From positions 97,752,288 through 97,816,287 of the forward strand of contig CM070546.1 in NCBI GenBank assembly GCA_036346405.1: 64,000 nt of DNA. The letters run 5' to 3'. Shown here piece by piece: positions 1 through 10,805 of this stretch; positions within the stretch are counted from its first letter, which is position 1; every line of letters starts with the position of its first letter. The translations under genes were made by a program, and so were the position numbers. The notes beneath the pieces were generated by a model that was not told the origin of the DNA, made no database searches, and was given only the letters and a program-made list of their open reading frames with translations. Source of the stretch: Phyllostachys edulis. Its lineage: Eukaryota > Streptophyta > Magnoliopsida > Poales > Poaceae.

Positions 1-253
1 GGGTGATGGTGGGGAATGGCGCGGAGGCGGAGAGCGTGGCCATGGTGGAGGCGTAGGGGAGGGACTGGTGGAACAGCGCCGCGGGGTGGCCGAGGAAGGC
101 GCCGTCGCGGCTGGTGGCCGGGCCGGAGAGGAGCATGGCCGCCGCGGCGGAGGTGGTGTTCGCCATGGTGGTTGCCGCCGGCGGCAGCTGGTGGTTGTGG
201 TTGCCCTCGTAGGTCGTGATCAGCACGGTCTTGTCCTCAGCGCACCGTTGCAC
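1..253 (-). CDS. WRKY gene exon 6 (HNH half of zinc finger), partial
   Basis: Begins VQRCAEDKTVLITTYEGNHNH directly after acceptor ATGCAG and completes the zinc finger. The Ala/Ser/Thr-rich tail (SAAAAMLLSGPATS) is typical of grass IIb proteins. The exon is cut by the window edge, so the stop codon is not seen. Confidence 0.95.
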   Translation of the reverse strand, partial: MQRCAEDKTVLITTYEGNHNHQLPPAATTMANTTSAAAAMLLSGPATSRDGAFLGHPAALFHQSLPYASTMATLSASAPFPTIT

Positions 254-3200
254 CTGCATGCATGCACATACACGGTTAGTTGCAAGTTCGATTCGCTTTA
301 ACTTGCTTTGTTCATGCAAAGAATATGGCCGAGAGTGTTTGCTGAGCTATCGGCATCTTAGGACGGAAAACAACGCGGAAACGTGTTGCGTTGCAACGTT
401 ATTGGAGTAAGAATAGCGTATGCAAGGTCGATATGCAGCTTGAATCTCATTGGGTGCATGTGTTCACATTAGCATGGAGTATACTATCCAGGGTTTTGAT
501 AATCGGTTTTGAAATTTTACCGGAGGTGACCGATAGAACCGATTTTCAGAAAATTTCGGCAGATTTCGGCCGAAAATTTCAAACCAAAATTTAAAATTCA
601 AATGAAATTCGACTGAAAATTGGAGATAATAGACCAAAACACTACCAGCACAGCTCCCTTGTTGTCGCCGTTGCCATTCCTGCTTCGTTAGTGCATAAAG
701 CTACATTTCGGGAAGATGAGACCCCGACCTGGCCGGCGGCGATGCGGAGCAGCCCTCGCCAGATCCTTGTGTCGGCCTGCTCCATCACCCTCGGATGTAA
801 GAAGACCAGCTCCGCTTGTTGCCGCCGATCTCATTGCTGCCCTCCCGCCCTTGGACGATTCCAAGGACCTAAGCCTGAGCGCCTTCTTCATCTTGCTGGC
901 CACCGTCGACATCAGCAAGCGCTGGAGGGAGGACGAGGAGGTCGAAATGGAGGATGTGGAGGAGGAGGTAGTGGTCGTAAGGACTGAGACCGAGGTGGGG
1001 GGAATGGGGAGGGCAGCGGTGGCGCGGAGGAGGAGATAGTGGTGACGGCGGTGGCGGCGAGGTCGCTGGAGAGTGGAAAATTGGGGGTCGGGAGCTGGGC
1101 AGGGTAGAGGGGGATGGAGAATCAGGATCAGGAACCAAGGAGGAGACTTGGGCTGTGACTATTAGCTTACTTGGACCGGGCTTCTTCCAACTGGGCCGGC
1201 TTTTTCGGGCCCAATTTGAAATGCTTCCGGGAGGACCCGATAGAACCAATAAAACCGATTTTCGGCCGAAAAAAAAATCCCTGATACTATCTTTGAACTG
1301 TTACTTACTATAAAAGAGTTGAAACTTGAAGGTCACTAGGATGATTTCTTGTTTAGTTAGTTCACATAATTCAGAAAACAGATATCAGAGGAGTTCGGTG
1401 TCAATTAGTTCGTCATCTCGTTTACTTCAATTAGAATATTTCCATGTTGGTTACAACGACAGAGATTGCATCTAGTGTTACTACATACGCGTCCATGATT
1501 CTAGCAACACGAGTGTGTTCATACCTTCATTTTTGCTACCTAGTTTATAGTATACTCGCTATGTCCTACACCGGGTTCAAGCTATAATGATTGAAACATG
1601 AAGTATTTTTTTTTATTTAATCAGTGTTTTTCTTCAGTACTAATGGAGTTTTCTTATTGCATCCATCTGGTGCAAAAGTCGATCATGCATGTAGGGATTC
1701 TGTACTAGCTAGCTAACATATTAGGCTGAAACTTAGCTAGTCCCCGCCCCCCCCGGCCCAATTTTTTTTCTAAGATTAGATGTGGGAAGATAATATTCAC
1801 AGTCAACAATTCCAACTCTTATTTTTTCAGTAATGAAAGAGTCAAGTTTAGCCGGCCAATTAGCATCCTAAGTTTTCACTCACAGTTTGAATAATTGATG
1901 CAAATATATAGCTTGTCAAAAAAGATAACATGGAACTATCATTGGCAATTAGACCAGAATTCATGAACCAAGCGAAGAGGATGACTGAATCCATAATTCC
2001 TAGTGAAGACTCCAAGAGCCCGCAATAATTACTAGCGAGATGGATCGTGCAATTAACGTATAGTTTAGGCATAAATCTAAGTTTTTTCCTAACACTTGAA
2101 GTGCTATGAAATATTGGAACTAACATCAGCCAAATTAATGATAATGCAACATATATAAAAGAACTAAATTGAAAAAAGATTATCACTATCTATCAGCTCT
2201 ACTTCATACAGGGGTGGATCTACACCTCAAGCCGGATCCGGATCCTCCGCTGTGCTGCAGTGGATCACTGTTTATAATAGTGATTTTAGTTTGCATGAGT
2301 ACAGTCTGAGGCAGCACCACCGTAGCAAGAACAGTAGAAACAACGAAATATCTACCATAGCAAAATACAATGTAGCAATTCTACTGTTTTTTGTTGAGTA
2401 CTGTAGTGCATGATCTAGCAGTCCGTTTAGGATCGCACAGTGGAGAGAAGGACCTAATGCATGTCAGTGTGCTCTTCTGCACTAGCCCAATGCTAATGTG
2501 GAGGATCTGCTTCCCTGAAGCCTAGGCTCCAACCCTAGGTGCATTAGCCGTACATAATGCATACACCTATACTGATTTAATTTATCTTTTTTTTATTTTA
2601 AAAACAAGAATGGCTCGGAGGAACTAGGTGCATTTTCATTAAGAGCAAGAAAGACCTCCAAATTAGAGCAGACGAGGACACAAACTTGAGTGGTGTATCC
2701 ACCAACTGAGCTAAGCCCAGTTCCTGATTTAATTTTATCACTAACTCAATTATAATAAGTAGATGGTTTATTGAATTACAAGGCTAAATATTGTTAGTTC
2801 ACCAATCATTCACTTGAATGTTTTAGCGCATTAATTATTTTTACTTTTCAGTTCAAATCTTTGTCAAGTTATACACTAGGTCAACACCTCTTTAATTTCA
2901 TTGGTTTCTAGCTAGTTCGTGCCCTTACAGTACACACTAACCCACGTAACCACAAAAATTCGTATGAGTATATGTCGGTATATACCTGCTTCCTCACGGG
3001 GCATCCGATAGCCATAGTGCAGCGGTAGTAAGCTCTCGGGCATGGGTTGCCCTTCGCCATCTTCTGCCCATACTTCCTCCATTGGCATCCATCACTGATC
3101 TGGAGTTCAGCAAGGTCAAACGTAATTATGTAACGTCACGTTTAGTAATTTTAATTTCGAACTATATATGTAAATTGTTATACACATGCATGGTAAATTG

Positions 3201-5557
3201 TGTTTAAGCTACACTCCTTAGTACTATATGACAGTCGTCACTGTTCAATTTTCTTTTGTTTTAACTAATTAAATACTGCTGTATCTCTAGTTGCACTGCT
3301 AAGTCCAATCAACATAATGTAATTACGTACCATTGGTGCTTCGGACCGCGCGCGCACGGATACCCTCGGTTTCCGGCACGGCAGCTGCTCCGACGACGCC
3401 TGCTCGCCGCTCTCCCTTCCCGGCGTCGTCTCATCTTGACCCATCCTCCTCTTGCCGCCGCCGAACGGCCCAGCACTCCGGCCGTCAGCCTCGTTGCCTG
3501 CATTGCTGAGAGACGGGGAGGCATCGCCCGTGCCGGCGCCAGCCTCGTCGTCCACGCCGGTGTCTGAGGCCACGTCGGCGTCGGCCTGCTGCGCCGTGGA
3601 AGACGCGCGCGGCTGCAGGAGCTGCTGCGTCGTCGTCGATGGGTTCGGTGCGCCCGCGGTTAGGTGGGTCTGCAACGATCGGGGTTTGGTACGATCGCGT
3701 ACGCCTCGTTCGTTAGTCAAAGAGGAACGCGAGCAAGCAAATTAAAAGTGCCTGCATGAGATTAGCACATGCTAACTACTACTAGTACTACCGCTACTAC
3801 TGTTGTAAGTAGCTAGCTAGCTAGCTGATCTGCCCTATCTCAAAAAAAAAAGCTAGCTGATCTGGTGTTAGTGGGTCACTGTACGCACGTACCTACGTCC
3901 TCTGCAAAGCAAAGCTGAAAAGATCTAAGTACTACTAAAGACTTTTGGGACAATGTTCACACGATTACTGTCTTAGTCCTACTTTTAAACAATGATTAAT
4001 TTCACATGAATTAAATCAAAGTGGTCAAGAAGACATTATTTGAGAAAAACCCTGAAAATTTAGGAGGAAATAATGTACTACAAAGGATAAAGTTAGTGCC
4101 ATCCTCTACCCATGCTCCTATGTTTCTACTACCTATATAACCGATTATATTTTCTAGCATATCTTATAAGATTATTAAGGAGTTAATTCGTACCCCGAGG
4201 CATTGACAAGCTCATGTGTAGCAAGACTTGTTGATCTGGAGGATCTTACATGGACATGCGTGCATGAACGTTTAGCAATGACCCATACATTATTGCACGG
4301 ATCTTGATCGTGCAGTATACATCTCGCTCTCCAATTACGATAACCTTCTTCAGCATATATAGGTAATAGGTCTAAGGGTTTGTGGAAAAATAACCGAATT
4401 AAGATAGGTGGCAGTGGTCTGGATTAAAATGCATTAGGGGAAAAGCAATAAAACCATAAATATTCGATCATAAATCTCATGTAAGTGGTCTTGAAAGAGG
4501 AACAGAGAAGTTATCTAGGCGAAGAATTCTTGAGAAAGAAAAAGGGAAAGAATGAACAACCCGAGCTAGCTATCCATCTTGAAATTTAAGGAAAGATTTC
4601 CTTAAAAAAAAGAACGAAATCAAATCAAGGAAAGATGCAAGCAAGCTATAGAAGGAAACCGACCCGTAGACAAGAAGAGGGGAGATCATGCATGCATGTG
4701 TTTGATCATATCATGCAGGAGTAGTACTACGCTACTACTCACTTGAGTCAGTGGTGATCGGTTGCCCATGACCAGATCAGGATGGCGATGTGGGTGGTGC
4801 TGCTGCTGCGTGACCTGGAGCAGCTGGTGGTACAGCGCGCCGTAGCTCCGGTTGAGCTCCTCCAGCATGCCCCGCAGCCGCCGGTTGTCCTCCACCACCC
4901 GCCGGAGCTCCGCTTCCACCGCCGATACCGCCTCCATCTACGTACCGTACGTACCACACACACATCATGTCACAACTCAGCACGTACGTAGTACATGTGC
5001 AATTGTCAATGAACAGAGCACACACATCAAACACTAATTGTGATCTAGTTAAGAAGCAAGCACACAGAGGAAAAAAAGATTCAGAGAAAGATGGTGAAAA
5101 AATTAACCAACTTTATGATTCTTCGCCGTCCCTTCCTCGCCGACGGCGGCCGTTTCACCAGCCGCGGCGCCAGTGGTGGCAGTGGTCAGCAAGTCCAGCC
5201 CGATCTGCACCACAAGAATCACACCTCAATTTGGGTGCTGCACAATCAAGCACAACTTTCAGCTGCTACGCGCGCGCTCAGGCGATCGAGATGCCGACGA
5301 CGACTTACGTTGACGTCGTCACGGCCACCATGCACCACCCCGCCGCCTCCGCCGCCGTCCTGCCGTCGGGCAGCGGCATCGCCGCTGGCCAAGAAGAAGT
5401 CCACCTCCTTGATTTCACCCCAACGCCTGCCCTCCTCGTCTTGCCGCCGGGCGAAGGCGCCGCCGCCGGGGCGCAGCGACAGAAGGCCGGGCTCCATGGC
5501 GGCCTCCTCCTCCTCGCGGCGACGGTGTTGGTGGTGTTGCTTTGGCCTCAACTCCAT
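1..5557 (-). CDS. WRKY transcription factor, group IIb (six exons, 3' end off the left edge)
   Basis: Nuclear DNA-binding transcription factor expected to bind W-boxes. I joined six coding exons on the minus strand at GT/AG sites, all in phase 0: 5557-5309, 5204-5112, 4937-4743, 3669-3331, 3099-2986 and 253-1 (residues 1-83, 84-114, 115-179, 180-292, 293-330, 331-414+). In order they show the group II EVDFF motif near residue 51, a GLDLLTT block, a leucine-zipper coiled coil (115-160) ending in a Gln/His run, a basic KPRVSVRARSEAPM stretch, and the WRKY domain with an intact WRKYGQK (299-305). The zinc ligands C319, C325, H349 and H351 give C-X5-C-X23-H-X-H. The intron splitting the domain after PVRKQ is the one typical of groups IIa/IIb, and the N-terminal zipper also supports IIb. 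The start is the first Met of exon 1; the internal Met21 is an alternative. I see no frameshift or stop. The exact orthologue cannot be named from sequence alone. Confidence 0.93.
489..1283. mobile_element. Non-autonomous hAT-like element
   Basis: The element starts CAGGGTTTT and ends AATCCCTG. It is bounded by an 8-bp direct repeat ATACTATC (481-488 and 1284-1291). CAGGG-type ends with an 8-bp TSD are the hAT signature. Both sub-ends carry an AACCGATTTTC/TTTTCGGCCGAAAA motif. The GC-rich centre holds open frames on both strands (for example 716-1039) with no recognisable domain, so it is probably filler or captured sequence. No transposase is visible. Confidence 0.75.
2587..2724 (-). mobile_element. 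tRNA-derived SINE (Au-like)
   Basis: Read on the minus strand, it starts near GGAACTGGGCTTAGCTCAG, which contains a near-perfect tRNA A-box (TAGCTCAGTTGG). It ends CTTGTTTTT followed by an A/T tail. Flanking repeats TGATTTAATTTATC (2573-2586) and TGATTTAATTTTATC (2725-2739) look like a 14-15 bp TSD. A TTG-plus-T-run 3' end is what the grass Au SINE family shows; that assignment is inferred. Confidence 0.72.
2986..3099 (-). CDS. WRKY gene exon 5 (WRKYGQK half of the domain)
   Basis: Encodes 38 residues, ISDGCQWRKYGQK through GCPVRKQ, holding the DNA-contacting heptapeptide and the two zinc cysteines. The acceptor is CTCCAG and the donor is GTATAT. No key residue is missing. Confidence 0.96.
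3331..3669 (-). CDS. WRKY gene exon 4 (linker and basic stretch)
   Basis: Encodes 113 residues: a Gln/Thr-rich segment, an acidic Ser/Ala-rich linker, a GGGKRRM basic patch and the conserved RKPRVSVRARSEAPM directly before the WRKY domain. The acceptor is GTTGCAG and the donor is GTACGT after the ATG codon. Confidence 0.9.
3670..4742 (-). other. WRKY gene intron 3
   Basis: A 1.07-kb AT-rich intron. It contains a short GCTA microsatellite near 3809-3826 and a second GCTAGCTGATCTG copy at about 3851. I see no gene or complete element in it. Confidence 0.75.
4743..4937 (-). CDS. WRKY gene exon 3 (leucine-zipper coiled coil)
   Basis: Encodes 65 residues with heptad-spaced Leu/Val (VEAELRRVVEDNRRLRGML and on), followed by a Gln/His run. 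This is the group II zipper that can mediate dimerisation. The acceptor is GTACGTAG and the donor is GTGAGT. Confidence 0.9.
5112..5204 (-). CDS. WRKY gene exon 2
   Basis: Encodes 31 residues beginning IGLDLLTT, matching the conserved block after the hydrophobic motif in group IIb proteins. The acceptor is TGCAG and the donor is GTTGGT after the final Lys. It is too short to be found by ORF length. Confidence 0.85.
5309..5557 (-). CDS. WRKY gene exon 1
   Basis: Encodes 83 residues from MELRPKQ to DDVN. It carries the EVDFF motif typical of group IIb N-termini and a Gly-rich run. The donor GTAAGT follows directly after the Asn codon. Strongly GC-rich, as in grass first exons. Confidence 0.87.
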
Positions 5558-5920
5558 GTAAAAGTTGCACCACTAGAAAAGCAACCTACGATGGGCTTTA
5601 TCAATTTGGGGTCAACTCAAAGCTGCGCAAAAGCTAAGCAGCCGAGCTGAGGATTTCGACCTTGGACTGAACTGGAACAAATAAATAATAAATTGAGGGA
5701 TAGAATGCGAAAGTAACTAAGGGTGTGACTGTTGCATGACGTGGGGGAGAGGGGTAAATCAGTAATTGTATGCGTCCACGTACGTGAGAGAGGGGCCATT
5801 AGGTCAAGGAAGTCAATTTTGGTTGGGGAACAAGTGGCTCCAGAGGACGACACGAGGATGACTAATCTCAACAAGCTCGTGATTTTGGCGTTTCTTTTAC
5901 AACCGGTCAAAAATCTCACG
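5558..5920 (-). promoter_or_regulatory. WRKY gene 5' flank with W-box cores
   Basis: On the gene's strand, W-box cores TTGACC/T occur at 5610-5615, 5802-5807, 5811-5816 and 5905-5910. The middle pair is only 3 bp apart. W-boxes are the WRKY target site, so auto- or cross-regulation is a reasonable inference. No canonical TATA box is clear; there is an AT-rich stretch near 5680-5697. Confidence 0.55.
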
Positions 5921-6706
5921 CTGCAGCCGCGCAGTCTAAACGTAAGTATATGCCTTTGTACCACTAGGAAAAATTAAGGCATAATTGTTGTTTTACTCGC
6001 ATAAATAAAATTAGTGAACTCAAAAGATGAACCGGAGACAACGATCTCAAACAACAAAGTGTTTATATCGATAATTTCTCCTCCTAAAACTAGGATCTTT
6101 TAGGCTCTGTTGGAATTGCCGTAGACTACACTAATCTTATTTGGTTCAACCACTTTTCACAAATTTTTGTGTTTGGTCAGTATCTTTTTCTAGACCATGT
6201 TGCAAAGGAAGATATTGTAATCCGTGTGGGAGGGAATATATACAAAACGGTCATCTATTGGATAACATAATTTGTTACTATAATCTAATTTGTCAAATAG
6301 AGCATTAGCTAGATTTGTGATATATAGCTATTTTCTCACACATGTTTGAAAAATAAGCACAATACAACATTAACCACCGCAAACCAGCCCTTAATCCTAA
6401 AACATAACGACCTAAGACGAGTAAAATTTAATACCTGGACAAGACTATGCTACATTACTAATTCGTGTGACAAGAAGCATCCTTTAATTACCTTTTGATC
6501 TCTTCGAATATTTTGTGTCAAATTTCACAATGAAAATGTTAGTTCTAGATTAATAATGTTACTTGATGCGAGCTTGTTATGTACCGTAAATATTTCAACA
6601 AAATAGAAATTTTAAATATAGAAAAAATGCAACAGAAAATTTCATAATTATGTAATGCATTGGGTAATTATGAAATTCCATTAATACTTCGTGAGTTTTA
6701 TAAGTA
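5921..6706. other. Intergenic sequence upstream of the WRKY gene
   Basis: AT-rich, with no coding similarity. The segment from about 6108 to 6397 begins GGCTCTGTTGG and ends near AACCAGCCCTTAA, which faintly resembles the ends of hAT-type MITEs. No clean TSD was found, so it is not called as an element. Confidence 0.5.
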
Positions 6707-7229
6707 TACTACCAGGCAGGTTAATTTTCGCCGCGGTTTAGATTTTTCCTCACGTGCCCGCAAGGAACCGTGATGATAGTAATTATTGTGATGGTCATTT
6801 TAAATCCGCAAGGAAAATAGAAATATTTTACTAAGGGTTCCGACCAAACCGTGAGGAAAATAATAATTTCGTGACAGTTTTGATGTAAACGTGAGGAAAA
6901 TGTTATTTTTTCTGACGTTTTGTCATACCTGTGAGGATAAGACATATTATCGTGATGGTTTTGAACTGCGAGGATATAATTTTTGCCATTCCCGCACGCC
7001 GAAAAGTGTGGCGCAGGCACAAGCCAAATATTATCCCATCACTCCCAAAATCCTAACACGACCTCTAGTATATCGATCCCCAATCCTTCTTCATCCCCAC
7101 CGCCGTCGCCCTCCACCATCCACATTGCCGCCGCCCCTCGCCCTCCTGCATCCTCATCGCCACCACCCGTCGCCCCTTGCATCACCATCACCGCCACCCC
7201 TGGCCCCCTACATCCCCATCGCCGCCGCT
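6707..7229 (+). other. CACTA-1 5' subterminal repeats and pyrimidine-rich leader
   Basis: The first 300 bp contain several CGTGAGGAAAA/ACCGTGATG-like words in both orientations, the expected transposase-binding array. From about 7060 the sequence becomes CCACCG/CATCGCC-rich, like the leader of CACTA-2 at 24400-24560. Open frames here arise from composition. Confidence 0.6.
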
Positions 7230-8182
7230 TGTCGGACCCAGGAGTCACATCCCCAGATCCTCTGTATATTCAACACTAGTCACTGGAACAGTGGCTAGTG
7301 TACACAGTAAACAAATATGGTAACACCTATAAATCGCACAACTTTATTAATAAATATCAGAATTTATTACAAGAAAGGCTTACGAGCCAACAATAAAGAA
7401 CACATAGGAAGACGGAGAAGAAGTAGTAGAGCTCAGCTAATCTGCCACAAGCAATCGACTGGGGTAGCGGCATAGTCGTCGAGATCCATACCAATTGCGA
7501 AGTCCTTCTCCTCTGAACAACATTTTATTAAGCAAGGGTGAGTACAAAAATGATCTCCGCAAGTTACACCCATGACAGAGTTAATACATGTATGGATATT
7601 ATCAAAGGAAGACTTATATGGTTATTTGTGCAAAAGCAATATTTGACATTTTAAATACAATAGCTAAATTCAAGTTTTACTATATCTAAAATCAAATTAT
7701 ATTTTTATTCATCAATTCTTGAGTGTAGGATAAACCTCCATACACAAATAGTGAAGTACTAACCCCTTTACACCAGGCTTTCTACCCTAATTTACCATAT
7801 GGAATAAACATCCATGAAATCATTTTTGTCAAAACATTTCTAAAACAAAACCAAAGTCTAATTCGTGATAGGCTTTTCTCAGCATGTCCATGATTGTGGA
7901 CACGGCTATTCGAATAGATTTAACACTTTGCAGAGGTGGTACAACTTTACCCACATGAGATAATCAACTTTTAATGTCTGTCTGACACACTTTCGAAGGT
8001 GTGCGACTAAGTGATTATCACAAGGCTTTTACAATGCGTCATCCCAAAGTAATCATGCCCGCTAAGGTTTTACTTCCTTTGGATTACACCATCTGCTGGA
8101 AGCCACCTCTTGCATCATTTGGGTATTAAAAATAAGTCTTCATGACACCTACACATCAATATGGCACAACTAACAATGGAAC

Positions 8183-8919
8183 TGATGCGACAATGGATGT
8201 CCCGATCTTTCGGTGAGATAGATAATTCGATTTGGGTGGAGACGACTCTCACGATTCGGCTATCAATCGCACACAACCAATATGCCCACAATCATTGAAC
8301 CAACTCTGTGATAGTTATCGACCTTGTTAGAAGCAGGATCGACCTGACCATGAAGGTCTATTCCTGCATGCAATCGAAGAACAAACAAGAGCACGATAAA
8401 TAAGCAATATGAAATTGTGAATAGGAATTAAGAATTGTATTGATAAGTGGGGTTCCAAGGACAATGTCGCTGTTGATCTCGCCGAACAAGAGGACAAAGC
8501 AGAAAGTAGCAAAGCTAAACTTTAATCAATAAAACCCGAATTTTGCTAAAGGGAGGCGAGAACCATAGGGTGGCGTTACTGTTCACAGGTACTATTCACG
8601 TGAACAGTACAGGCTCCCTACGGTGGTCGACTAGTATATGGGCCTTATGGGCCAAGTCGGCCCATACATTACATAGCCCATGGGCCAACAATTGGTGATG
8701 TAACACCATGGCATGTAGACGCAGCACCATGGCCTGTAGATGCAACACCATGGCATGTAGATGTAGCTCGGCTCGTAGGAGTAGAAGTAGCTTGGTCCAA
8801 TTGGGGAATATGACATTGCAGTGGCCAAAAGTCCAATTGGAGAAGATGTGGTTGAAGTAGAGGATGTAGTGCAGCGGGTCAAAGTAGTGGTTGCATCCTT
8901 AGGGTTGTTGTCCTTATCA
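8183..8919 (-). repeat. 3' LTR of the gag-protease Ty3 element
   Basis: 737 bp, TG...CA. It carries three 21-bp units of CACCATGGCATGTAGAYG-type sequence (about 8706-8768). The partner LTR has two units, which explains part of the length difference between the copies. Confidence 0.9.
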
Positions 8920-8935
8920 TCCTCCCTTTCTTGAA
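8920..8935 (-). other. Polypurine tract
   Basis: On the minus strand AAGAAAGGGAGGA directly abuts the 3' LTR, the standard plus-strand priming site. Confidence 0.8.
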
Positions 8936-9182
8936 TTTGAGTCGTCCTCAACTCAATTGTTTTCTCCAAGTCATCACTTTTCTACAAAAGGTTAGTAGCA
9001 ACAAGAGGCATAGAAACATGCATATCTTCTAATGGACACAAAGATTATTTGCAAACTATAGTAGAGCATTTAGATTCATGTTTTTCCAAGTCAATGCAAT
9101 CAGATTTTGTAGTTAACATAACATGAGCTTTCAATTTAATTTCACTTGGAGCTATAATCTTACGATCATCTTTTCCCTTCTT

Positions 9183-10805
9183 CTAACTTGTTCTCTCAGT
9201 CTTTTCTAATTCATCCTTTAATATGGCAGCAGGAGACATTGGAAGTAAAGTGATTTTCTTTTCTTTATATGTGAAAGTATAATAATTAGATGTACCATGA
9301 TGTTTAGTATATCTATCATATTGCCAAGGTCTACCTAATAATAACGAGCATGCTTGCATAGGTACGACATCGCAATCAACATAGTCATGATATGATCTAA
9401 TAGAAAAATATACGCGCACAAGTTTAGTCACCTTCAACTTACCATAAGAATTCAGCCATTGAATATAGTAAGGATAAGGGTGTTGAGTTGTGTTCAAGCC
9501 AAGCTTCTCGATCATGTCGGTGCTAGCAAGATTGTTGCAACTTCCACCATCGATGATGACTTTACATGAACATTCCTTGATGACGAACTTTGATTGAAAC
9601 AGGGTGTGGCGGTGATTTTGTTCATCAAGCTCCATTTGAGCACTTAGCATACGCTGGACAACTAAACTTTAGTACCTGTCAGATGTCTCATGGTCTAATT
9701 GTTCTTCCTCAATTTCATCATCTGCATTGTTAGTTGCAACCAAAACATGTTCTTCCTCAATATCGCTAGTTGAAGTGTACTCACCATTGACCTTGATAAG
9801 TAAAGCTCGCTGACTTGGATAATTGCGCATCAAGTGCCCAAATTCTTTGCAACGATGACATTGTACATCTCTGGATCTCTCTATAGAAGCAACAGAAGAA
9901 GTACTTTTTGTAGGGACTTGTACCTTTGTTGATTTGCTTGCATCAAGGACATGTGCAGGAGTGGAAGGAGCAGTAGGGGGTGCACGGCTTAAGGAGGGTG
10001 CATCTTGGCTAGAAGTGGAGGAAGGTGCCATGTGTTGTTGCTGAATTGGCCGACTTGCAAAAGATCCTCTAATATTGCCCTTAGAGCGAGATTGCCGACC
10101 CTGCACTTCTCTTCCAGCTTTGCAAGCAAGATGGAACAAACGTGTGATAGAATTATATTCTTTATAATCTAAAATGTCTTGAATTTCACGGTTTAAGCCT
10201 CCCAAAAATCTAGCCATCTTAGCATCTTCAGTCTCATCTAAACCACAACGCAACAAACCAGTTTGCAATTCTTGATAATAATCCTCTATAGAACTACTAC
10301 CTTGTCTTAAACGTTGCAATTTATTAAGCAAATCACGAGAATAATATGAAGATACAAATCTATGTCTCATTGCTCTCTTCAAAGAATTCCATGTTCTGGG
10401 TATGTTCTGATGAGTACGACCATATTCACTCCACCAAATAGAAGCATAATCAACAAACTCACTAGTAGCAGCCCTAACTTTCTTATCTTCAGGGGATTCA
10501 TGACAAGAAATTTTTTGTTCTACAGTTAACTCCCATGTGAGATAGGCATCAGGATCATATTTTCCAACAAAAGGAAGCATAATGAATTCAATTTTACCTA
10601 ATGTATCATTATGATCACGTACCTCACGTTGATTTCTTCCAATACCTTGACGATTGTGACGAAGCCGACGATGGTTACGATCATCATGAGCATTGACTCC
10701 ATCCGTTTCTGTATTAGTAGTGTAGTTGTTCACGTCTTCTTCTTCCACCTCATCTGCCCAAGAGTGAGCAGCAGGTGGTGTGTGGCGAGCAGGAGGGTCC
10801 TCCAC
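9183..10805 (-). pseudogene. gag-protease polyprotein of a chromovirus-like Ty3 element
   Basis: Residues 1-378 form a Ty3 gag: a retrotrans_gag region (from KIEFIMLPFVGKYDP to about FLGGLNREIQDIL) and a zinc knuckle CHRCKEFGH whose last cysteine is Tyr. A TAA at about 9669 then interrupts the frame. The same frame resumes and encodes an aspartic protease with IIDGGSCNNLAS and the conserved LLLGRPWQYD. This suggests one original gag-pol ORF broken by a nonsense change. The frame decays after about 9183. A short tail resembling the pol C-terminus (LRTTQIQERED, about 8935-8985) sits against the polypurine tract, so RT, RNase H and integrase were removed by an internal deletion. I chose MEDPPARH as start. 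Confidence 0.85.

Larger units (their letters stand above)
254..2985 (-). other. WRKY gene intron 5, enlarged by insertions
   Basis: This 2.7-kb intron lies inside the WRKY domain. It holds the hAT-like element (489-1283) and the SINE (2587-2724). The rest is AT-rich and shows no further coding similarity that I can recognise. Confidence 0.85.

Noticed and set aside
68..410. Plus-strand ORFs at the left edge
   Set aside because: They are antisense shadows of WRKY exon 6 and continue into its intron.
716..1249. Open frames on both strands inside the hAT-like element
   Set aside because: Overlapping, low-complexity Glu/Val- or Pro/Ser-rich frames with no domain; best explained by GC-rich filler.
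2690..2724. A tRNA gene on the minus strand
   Set aside because: Only the A-box half is tRNA-like; no acceptor stem or proper B-box follows, and a TSD marks it as a SINE.
4782..5650. Plus-strand ORFs of up to 227 codons across the WRKY 5' exons
   Set aside because: They cross exons and introns of the minus-strand gene and have no known motif; GC-rich exons leave open antisense frames.
6108..6397. A hAT-type MITE upstream of the WRKY gene
   Set aside because: The ends are only loosely inverted and no 8-bp duplication was found.
6891..7298. ORFs rich in Pro/His/Ser near 7 kb
   Set aside because: Composition of the CACTA leader; the similar leader at 24.4 kb gives unrelated frames.
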